A DNA stretch of 6,123 bases from Bacteroidota bacterium (GTDB taxonomy: Bacteria; Bacteroidota; Bacteroidia; 2-12-FULL-35-15). Shown one piece after another: positions 1 to 4,807 of this stretch. The notes under the pieces were generated by a model. It was not told the origin of the DNA. It searched no databases and saw only the letters and a program-made list of their open reading frames with translations. Every line of letters starts with the position of its first letter. Within the stretch, counting starts at the first letter, position 1. The stretch is taken from the NCBI GenBank assembly GCA_021413595.1, contig JAIOQD010000748.1, positions 1-6,123 on the forward strand, read 5' to 3'. Both the position numbers and the translations under genes were made by a program.

Positions 1-145
1 AAATCATTAATAAGCCCCTACAAGCTCCCCGAATTAAAAGCTTTGCAGAGTGTGAGTATAATTATTGTTTAATTTATATATGGTTTAAAAACTTCCATTG
101 CCCTTTTGTCACCGATATCAATACCCTTATCTTTGAAAAGAAGAT

Positions 146-172
146 AAAAAAAGAAATTCCCTTTAAAATTTC
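146..172 (-). terminator. Possible intrinsic terminator of the TolC-family gene
   Basis: Read on the minus strand, GAAATT (172-167) and AATTTC (158-153) form a perfect 6-bp stem around an 8-nt loop, and a run of seven T's (152-146) follows at once. The stop codon (165-163) sits in the loop. An alternative 5-bp CCCTT/AAGGG stem (177-173 with 163-159) overlaps it. The stem is AU-rich and short, so the hairpin would be weak, but the layout of hairpin, then U-tract, at a stop codon is what Rho-independent termination looks like. Confidence 0.4.
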
Positions 173-1611
173 AAGGGTTTTCCTTGATAAAAATCAAGCA
201 CTTTTGTTTTAAAGACATATTCGTATTTCGCCTGCAATAAATCACTTTCAGCTTTGGCTAATTTGTTTTTTGAATCATTATAATCATTTGTATTTACCAT
301 ACCAACATTAAATTTTTGCTCAGCATATTTAAATGATTCTTTCATTGCGTCAACCGCTCTTAAAGTAGCGTTGTATTTTTTCAATCCTCCATTAGCATCT
401 GCGTATGCTTGCTGAATATTTTTTTGTATTTGGAGTTTAGTAGATTCAACATTTAATTCGGCATTTAATTTTTGAATACGCGCCCTATCGATAGTTGTTT
501 TAGTTTGAAAGCGATTAAATAATGGAACTGTTAAAAAAAAGCCAAATGATTTATTTACATTGTCTTTATATTGATCCGCAAAAGGGATTTTTTCAGTCAA
601 GGGGTTTGAAAAAAAAGGTGAAAAAACAGTATCCCCACCAGACGTAACACTTCCATCAGGGGTATAGCCTTGAAATGAAGGAGGTGTGACCACACGCTGA
701 CTAAGTCCTGAATACCCTGTACCATAAGCCGCACTGAACGATAAACGAGGACTCAGCCCTCCCTTGGCCACATCAACAGCTTTCTCTGAACTCTTTACGT
801 TATATTCTGCACTCTTAATTTCGGGCAAATTAGTAACTGCAGTATTATAAATCTGCGTTGCATTGGTAGTCAACAGGGTTTCATTACCAAGTGCCAAATC
901 AGGTTTTACAATACTGAAACCTTCAGTGGTAGGAAGGTTTAATAATTGTGTAAGGGATAAATACGAGATGTCTAATGAATTTTGAGCATTCGTGAAATTT
1001 AATTCTTCCAAAGCCAACTGAGCTTGTATATCCAACAATGTACCTTTGGCTGCAGCACCTGCCTCCACTAATTTTTTAGTTCTCTCCACTTGAGAACTTG
1101 TAATTCCCATTTGGTTACGTGCATTTTCAAGAGTTTCAATGGCAAATAATATTTGTAAATAAGCAGATGCAATGTTTAACGAGATATCATTTTTCATTTT
1201 GTCGATATCGTATTTACTTGCTAGATAAAGATATTTATTTTGCTGGATCGAATTGATATTCTGTAAACCACTAAATAAGGTAATATCAGTGCTCAAGGAA
1301 AGATTTTGTGAAAGCACCTGTTGCGTTGCAAATTGATTGGTAAACCTATCGATAGTCCGACCGAAATTATAACTATGCGCAGCATTTGCATTTAAGGAAG
1401 GTAACAAATTGGCTTTGCTTTGATTTAAGCCTATTTGCGACAATTCTGTATTTAATTCCGATTGTTTTATTTGGATATTATTTTTTATGGCATAATCAAT
1501 ACAAGCTTCCAAAGTCATTGGCTGTGGGCTCTTTATCGCAGCCTGAGCAAGTACTGACAGCGAATTAAATAAAAATAAAACGAAGGTAATTTTTAGACTT
1601 TTTATTTTCAT
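163..1611 (-). CDS. TolC-family outer membrane efflux protein
   Basis: This 482-residue protein should be the outer-membrane channel of a tripartite efflux or type I secretion system, forming a trimeric barrel with a periplasmic alpha-helical tunnel. An N-terminal signal peptide (basic MKIKSLK, then a hydrophobic run, with likely cleavage in the LAQA segment near residues 22-24) precedes the opening motif MTLEACIDYAIKNN (about 32-45), the usual start of the first outer-membrane-efflux repeat. Two repeats follow, roughly 33-235 and 250-480. Each has long amphipathic helices and a barrel segment ending in LFSGLQ (about 110) or PLFNRFQTKTTIDRAR (about 365-380). Length is normal for the family. 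ATG is chosen because it yields the complete signal peptide. No membrane-fusion protein or pump gene adjoins it, so the substrate is unknown. The secreted-protein gene lies 49 bp upstream on the same strand. Family assignment is firm; the partner system is not determinable. Confidence 0.93.
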   Translation of the reverse strand: MKIKSLKITFVLFLFNSLSVLAQAAIKSPQPMTLEACIDYAIKNNIQIKQSELNTELSQIGLNQSKANLLPSLNANAAHSYNFGRTIDRFTNQFATQQVLSQNLSLSTDITLFSGLQNINSIQQNKYLYLASKYDIDKMKNDISLNIASAYLQILFAIETLENARNQMGITSSQVERTKKLVEAGAAAKGTLLDIQAQLALEELNFTNAQNSLDISYLSLTQLLNLPTTEGFSIVKPDLALGNETLLTTNATQIYNTAVTNLPEIKSAEYNVKSSEKAVDVAKGGLSPRLSFSAAYGTGYSGLSQRVVTPPSFQGYTPDGSVTSGGDTVFSPFFSNPLTEKIPFADQYKDNVNKSFGFFLTVPLFNRFQTKTTIDRARIQKLNAELNVESTKLQIQKNIQQAYADANGGLKKYNATLRAVDAMKESFKYAEQKFNVGMVNTNDYNDSKNKLAKAESDLLQAKYEYVFKTKVLDFYQGKPLKF

Positions 1612-1616
1612 AATTA

Positions 1617-1624
1617 CAAATGTA
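1617..1624 (-). promoter_or_regulatory. TAnnTTTG match just upstream of the TolC-family start
   Basis: The minus strand reads TACATTTG, a full match to the Bacteroidota -7 consensus TAnnTTTG. It ends only 5 bases before the ATG, so transcription would begin at or beside the start codon (leaderless). No convincing -33 TTG lies upstream. It is either a leaderless promoter or a chance match, with the gene read through from the upstream gene instead. Confidence 0.2.
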
Positions 1625-1660
1625 ATAATAGAATCGCACGTATTAGCATTAAAAGCGGAA

Positions 1661-2320
1661 TTAGGTTTTTAAAATTTTCAGAGTAATTGTTTCAAAATTT
1701 GTCTGCTTTGAATTCTTACACTTTTTAAGACAAAAGCGTCTTTTATCAATGTTTTTTATTAAAAAACCACGTATTTCCCCTTCCGGACAGGCAGAAACCT
1801 GAATTTTCACATTTTTATTTAAATTCAAAAACTCCTTCAAACCAAGGTATTCAGGATTGACATACGATTCCGAATGAATATTCTGTAAATTCAAATCAAT
1901 TGTTTGTTTTGTGATATTATCTCCTTTATTAATTCTCAGCAATTTTAAAACGTAGGAAGTATCAGAGATTGGGGTGTTGAAAATTTGAGTTTGCCAGATA
2001 TATCCTTGAGCATTTGAAACAATGATAATTTTTTGATTGCCATTAATAGTTAATGAAATTACTTTACCATTTTCTGAGCGAATAATACCATCTCCAACAG
2101 TATAATAATCGAGCTTTGCATTTACCGGTGCGTTAGTAATTGCATCAACAGGCTCTATTGTTAAAATGATAGGCGGCTTAAAATCATTTTTATTAATAGC
2201 CACAGGTGCTGCATCAATTAAACCATAGGGTTTAAAGTTTTTTTTAGTTGAATCTTTCTGACCAAATAAAACTGATTGTGAAACTATAAGAATCAAAAAC
2301 AATATACGTAGCTCGATCAT
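1661..2320 (-). CDS. Secreted protein with beta-rich domain and degenerate OmpA-like C-terminus
   Basis: The 219-residue product has an N-terminal signal peptide (MIELRILFLILIVSQSVLFG, residues 1-20, cleavage probably before Gln21) and no lipobox cysteine. Residues about 52-128 (ILTIEPVDAITNAPVNAKL onward) read like a small beta-sandwich of the carboxypeptidase-regulatory or PEGA kind often placed before OmpA domains in Bacteroidota. Residues about 139-190 (IDLNLQNIHSESYVNPEYLG, then LKEFLNLNKNVKIQV) follow the opening strand-helix-strand of an OmpA C-terminal domain. However, the peptidoglycan-binding GHTD motif is replaced by ACPEGE, and the rest is short and lysine/cysteine-rich (Cys178, 197, 201). 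The OmpA relationship is therefore inferred and peptidoglycan binding is doubtful. The product is probably periplasmic or outer-membrane associated. It lies 49 bp upstream of the TolC-family gene and may share its transcript. I do not recognise a named gene. Confidence 0.75.
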   Translation of the reverse strand: MIELRILFLILIVSQSVLFGQKDSTKKNFKPYGLIDAAPVAINKNDFKPPIILTIEPVDAITNAPVNAKLDYYTVGDGIIRSENGKVISLTINGNQKIIIVSNAQGYIWQTQIFNTPISDTSYVLKLLRINKGDNITKQTIDLNLQNIHSESYVNPEYLGLKEFLNLNKNVKIQVSACPEGEIRGFLIKNIDKRRFCLKKCKNSKQTNFETITLKILKT

Positions 2321-2336
2321 CTATTAATTATTTATA

Positions 2337-2344
2337 CAAATTTA
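2337..2344 (-). promoter_or_regulatory. Candidate -7 box for the secreted-protein gene
   Basis: The minus strand reads TAAATTTG, a full match to the Bacteroidota -7 consensus, ending 16 bases before the ATG. No TTG stands at the ideal distance; the nearest (2361-2359) is 14 bases upstream, shorter than usual. The position suits a short-leader transcript running opposite to the SemiSWEET promoter in the same 104-bp gap. Confidence 0.35.
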
Positions 2345-2374
2345 CTTAAATGTAAATACAATCCCTCCTTTTTA

Positions 2375-2406
2375 TTGAATTAACAATGACAATTTGAGTA
2401 GCTTTG
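2375..2406 (+). promoter_or_regulatory. Candidate Bacteroidota-type promoter of the SemiSWEET gene
   Basis: TAGCTTTG at 2399-2406 matches the -7 consensus TAnnTTTG exactly, and a TTG at 2375-2377 lies 21 bases upstream, close to the usual -33 spacing. The box ends 18 bases before the ATG, giving a short A-rich leader (AATTTAAAAC) and no Shine-Dalgarno, as is usual in this phylum. Confidence 0.5.
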
Positions 2407-2424
2407 TTACCAATTTAAAACACT

Positions 2425-2679
2425 ATGAATTTAACCACAATGGTAGGTCTTCTGGCGGCCACTGGAACTACAACTGCATTTATTCCTCAAGTATTACAAA
2501 TTATTAAAACACAAAACACAAAAGGGATATCTCTTGTGATGTATATTATTTTTACAATAGGAATTGTATTTTGGCTCAGCTATGGTATATTGTTGGGGGA
2601 TATTCCAATTATTATAGCCAATTCAATCACTTTAATTTTGGCGATCACCATTTTATTTTTAAAAATAAAGAACGGTTAG
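2425..2679 (+). CDS. SemiSWEET-family sugar transporter (single three-helix unit)
   Basis: This 84-residue membrane protein matches the bacterial SemiSWEET (MtN3/PQ-loop) family in length and motifs. These proteins dimerise in the inner membrane to form a passive sugar uniporter equivalent to one eukaryotic SWEET. Three hydrophobic helices are visible at about 5-26, 36-56 and 60-80. The PQ motif (FIPQVLQ, Pro21-Gln22) lies in helix 1, KGISLVMYI opens helix 2, Trp50 follows in VFWLSYGIL, and Asn66 lies in helix 3 (PIIIANSITL). In characterised SemiSWEETs the equivalent Trp and Asn line the sugar pocket. The substrate cannot be told from sequence; glucose or sucrose are known for relatives. It has its own promoter-like sequence and is divergent from the secreted-protein gene. 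A long gene-poor stretch follows, so it is probably monocistronic. Confidence 0.92.
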   Translation: MNLTTMVGLLAATGTTTAFIPQVLQIIKTQNTKGISLVMYIIFTIGIVFWLSYGILLGDIPIIIANSITLILAITILFLKIKNG

Positions 2680-2723
2680 TTCCTGTTTAGATTTTATTCC
2701 AAATTAATTCTATCAGTAATTTT

Positions 2724-2747
2724 ATTGTTAAACAATTTCTAAATTGT
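2724..2747. repeat. Two overlapping short palindromes
   Basis: ATTGTT-A-AACAAT (2724-2736) and ACAATTT-CT-AAATTGT (2732-2747, 7-bp perfect arms) share the bases ACAAT, so the two folds exclude one another. They lie about 45 bp after the SemiSWEET stop and 9 bp before the 55-codon frame. Such a layout could be a protein-binding site or a weak alternative RNA fold, but short AT-rich palindromes are common by chance. Confidence 0.45.
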
Positions 2748-2756
2748 GACTGAAAG

Positions 2757-2924
2757 ATGAATATTAAAGACAATGTCATCCCTAATAGCTTTTTGGCTAA
2801 GAGGGTTCTCGTATGGTCAGCGATATCATTCATAAAAGACAAGATCCCTTCTACTGCGAAGAACAGATCACAAAAGTCCGCAATGAAAATCCATCCAATA
2901 ATAAAATATTTAATTAAAAATTAA
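2757..2924 (+). CDS. Doubtful 55-residue ORF, possibly a decayed gene remnant
   Basis: ATG at 2757 opens a 55-codon frame (MNIKDNVIPNSFLAKRVLVW onward) ending TAA at 2922-2924. The product is basic with no recognised motif. The reverse strand over the same bases is also open, reading a hydrophobic peptide containing GWIFIADFCDLFFAVEGIL, but it has no ATG near its beginning. Neither frame shows a convincing promoter, so this may be a remnant of an older gene on either strand or chance. Nothing recognisable supports translation. Confidence 0.15.
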   Translation: MNIKDNVIPNSFLAKRVLVWSAISFIKDKIPSTAKNRSQKSAMKIHPIIKYLIKN

Positions 2925-2977
2925 ACAGATCCTGAATATCATGAAATATTTTTTTCCTTAAGAAGCAATATGTTAAA

Positions 2978-3117
2978 GGGCCGTTCCAAAAATTCATTAT
3001 CAAAACAAAAACATTACCACTAAGGCAATAGAACACATAGAAACACTAAGGAATTCTCTGTGAGGCTTTTGAACTTAGTGTCTTAGTGGTTATTTTCTTT
3101 AATTTTTAGAACTGCCC
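2978..3117. repeat. Nested imperfect inverted-repeat element (MITE/REP-like)
   Basis: The outer arms 2978-2994 and 3101-3117 match at 15 of 17 positions as inverted repeats. Inside, ACCACTAAG (3016-3024) pairs perfectly with CTTAGTGGT (3082-3090), and ACACTAAG (3043-3050) pairs with CTTAGTGT (3074-3081), leaving a 23-nt loop. The bases TAAAG stand at both ends (2974-2978 and 3118-3122), allowing a 4-5 bp target duplication, one base of which overlaps the left arm. There is no coding capacity. The CCACTAAG/ACACTAAG words resemble intergenic repeats I recall from Bacteroidota genomes, which is recollection rather than a search. As RNA it would form a long interrupted hairpin and could stabilise or stop the SemiSWEET transcript. 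Confidence 0.7.
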
Positions 3118-3188
3118 TAAAGAATAAAATATCGTTAAATTTGGATAAAAAAATAGCTCATTTCGCTAAATAAAAGCAGGGTTTATAG

Positions 3189-3196
3189 TACCTTTG
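3189..3196 (+). promoter_or_regulatory. Candidate -7 box for the M19 peptidase gene
   Basis: TACCTTTG matches the Bacteroidota -7 consensus TAnnTTTG exactly, and a TTTCG about 23 bases upstream (3161-3165) is an imperfect -33 candidate. It predicts a leader of roughly 65-70 nt, which contains a small CTAAAA/TTTTAG stem (3215-3220 with 3234-3239). The leader just before the ATG is A-rich. Confidence 0.4.
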
Positions 3197-3270
3197 ACCA
3201 ATATACGCTTAATGCTAAAAAATAAATGCGAAATTTTAGTGTGTAAAGAACAAAATTAAAACATAGAATA

Positions 3271-4713
3271 ATGCAAGAATTTTTCGTTGATATCCATTGC
3301 CATTCATCAATGAGGGCATTTCACACTACACCAAGAGGAACCGAAAAAAATATTTGGGACTGTACAAAAAATGATTTTATTGATACATTTATTGGCAAAT
3401 GGGTCTGGAATCAATCAAAAAACGTGTCGAAATTTTCTCAATCCAATTTTTATAATTGCATCGATGGTAAGGTAAGGGTAGTCTTTGACTCTCTTTATCC
3501 GGTAGAAAGGGGATTTATTAATTTCAAAAAAATTCCAGAACTAATAATCGGAAAAAAAGCGAATGAAACTCTTGTTGTAACTGCATCCGGAGTTTCGGTG
3601 GAACAGTTTAGGAGTTATAAAAAAGGACATAATTATTTTGACGACCTAAATAATCAATATAATTTTTTAGTCAACAATCAAGGTGCTTCACCTTGCGGAA
3701 AATACAATTACAAAATCCCGGCTAATTATAATGAACTTGAAGAATCGTTACAATCTAACGATTCTACAATCAATGTTATTGTAACAATAGAAGGTGCTCA
3801 TGTTTTTGGTTGTGGTACAAAAGATTCTGAAAAAATACCATTGAAAGAGTTAAAACAAATTCTTAAAAACAATATCAGTGAAGTAAAAAAATGGAAACAT
3901 CCTCCTTTTTTTATTACGTTTGCTCATCATTTCTGGAATCAGTTATGTGGGCATGCAACCACTTTGACAGCGGCAACAAAATTTACCTGCAATCAGATAC
4001 CGGGATTAAATACCGGTTTTACTGAACTTGGGCTATTTGCTTTAGAAGAATTGCTTTCGACAAAAAACGGGAAACGAATATTAATAGATACACGGCACAT
4101 GAGTGCTAAATCAAGGCAGCACTATATTAATTATGTCTCCAACCACAACAAACAAAACCCAAATGATCTGATCCCTTTAATTTCAAGCCATTCAGCAGTT
4201 AATGGGTTTGAAAAAATCATTCATTCAGATCAGGTCAAAGACACCTCTTCAAAAAAAAAATCAACCTCCTTTTGCGCATGGAGTTTAAATATCTCTTCGG
4301 AAGAAGCCATTGCCATTCATGAATCAGGTGGAATTGCAGGAATCATTTTGGACAAAGGAAGACACAGTGGAATCAATCTTCTAAAATCAATCGAAAAAAT
4401 TAAAAATCCAGCAGATAAAAAAACTCTTTTTGTAAAATTGATTTGTGACAACATTTTTTTCTTTGTTGGAGCAATAAATGCTAAATCGGCATGGGATATT
4501 CTAACAATTGGAAGTGATTTTGATGGTGTTATTACCCATTTCGATCCGTACGAAAATACATCCACACTTCCTGACCTAAAAAAAGACCTGATCAATTTTT
4601 TAACAAAAAATAATTATCAATCACACCTCTGGTTCGGATATTCTCCTGAAGAGCTGATGAATAAGATATTCACGCAAAATGCTATGGATTTTTTAAAGAG
4701 AAATTTCAATTGA
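3271..4713 (+). CDS. Peptidase family M19 (renal-dipeptidase-like) metallohydrolase
   Basis: The 480-residue protein has the motif order of M19 membrane dipeptidases, binuclear-zinc TIM-barrel enzymes that cleave dipeptides. The N-terminal strand DIHCH carries His9 and His11. Glu174 lies in VTIEGAHVFG, the site of the bridging carboxylate. His219/220 lie in ITFAHHFWNQ, where the family's substrate-contact His is expected. His276 lies in LIDTRHMS and His307 in PLISSHSAV, matching the other metal ligands, and Asp416 in IGSDFDGV matches the catalytic Asp. The tail FTQNAMDFL echoes the family's closing GxNxxR-type segment. Two points are odd: M19 enzymes normally have HxD where this has HxH, and the protein is longer than the usual 350-400 residues, with insertions around 60-165 and 230-260. 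There is no signal peptide, so it is probably cytoplasmic. An in-frame TAA at 3244-3246 with no ATG between supports this start. Substrate unknown. Confidence 0.85.
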   Translation: MQEFFVDIHCHSSMRAFHTTPRGTEKNIWDCTKNDFIDTFIGKWVWNQSKNVSKFSQSNFYNCIDGKVRVVFDSLYPVERGFINFKKIPELIIGKKANETLVVTASGVSVEQFRSYKKGHNYFDDLNNQYNFLVNNQGASPCGKYNYKIPANYNELEESLQSNDSTINVIVTIEGAHVFGCGTKDSEKIPLKELKQILKNNISEVKKWKHPPFFITFAHHFWNQLCGHATTLTAATKFTCNQIPGLNTGFTELGLFALEELLSTKNGKRILIDTRHMSAKSRQHYINYVSNHNKQNPNDLIPLISSHSAVNGFEKIIHSDQVKDTSSKKKSTSFCAWSLNISSEEAIAIHESGGIAGIILDKGRHSGINLLKSIEKIKNPADKKTLFVKLICDNIFFFVGAINAKSAWDILTIGSDFDGVITHFDPYENTSTLPDLKKDLINFLTKNNYQSHLWFGYSPEELMNKIFTQNAMDFLKRNFN

Positions 4714-4807
4714 TCCTGAAGTATTTTATTATCAAAATTTAAGGATAAATGCCTATAATTTAAAAGCGGGTAGTACTACTGCCACTGTAAAATAAATCCA
4801 AAATAAA
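4714..4807 (+). promoter_or_regulatory. Spacer before the S1P-lyase-like gene with a 10-bp palindrome
   Basis: This 94-bp gap contains a perfect palindrome GTAGTACTAC (4770-4779) in a locally GC-richer patch, with GG before and GCC after allowing a slightly longer bulged stem. It lies 28 bp before the ATG. No good TAnnTTTG box is present; TATAATTTAA (4754-4763) is the nearest thing. No U-tracted terminator follows the peptidase gene, so co-transcription from upstream is possible. The palindrome could be an operator, but that is inference. Confidence 0.3.

Larger units (their letters stand above)
2680..3270. other. Gene-poor 591-bp stretch between SemiSWEET and the M19 peptidase
   Basis: No recognisable gene lies here. 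From left to right it holds two overlapping small palindromes (2724-2747); a 55-codon ATG frame on the plus strand at 2757-2924, whose opposite strand is also open for roughly 70 codons without an upstream ATG; a 140-bp nested inverted repeat (2978-3117); and a promoter-like box (3189-3196) serving the downstream gene. No T-tracted hairpin was found directly after the SemiSWEET stop. Confidence 0.6.

Noticed and set aside
75..137. Minus-strand peptide DKGIDIGDKRAMEVFKPYIN after the TolC gene, resembling a gene end
   Set aside because: The frame is only about 33 codons between stops, has no suitable start, and follows the TolC stop in another frame; no family match is apparent.
1386..1568. 60-codon plus-strand frame inside the TolC-family gene
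   Set aside because: It is antisense to a confidently assigned gene and its translation has no family features.
3160..3234. ATTTCGC (3160-3166) and GCGAAAT (3228-3234) inverted pair around the M19 promoter
   Set aside because: A 7-bp pair 61 bases apart in AT-rich DNA is easily explained by chance and has no supporting structure.
4317..4595. 92-codon minus-strand frame inside the M19 peptidase gene
   Set aside because: It is a shadow of the peptidase frame, which has all the family motifs across these bases.
4714..4745. TCCT...AGGA / ATTTT...AAAAT hairpin after the M19 stop codon
   Set aside because: Pairing is interrupted and no U-tract follows, so it is not a convincing terminator.
4764..4787. 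GCGGG...GCCACTG resembling a fragment of a cobalamin riboswitch
   Set aside because: GCCACTG alone is not enough: the B12-box and the rest of the conserved core are absent, and neither neighbour is a B12-related gene.
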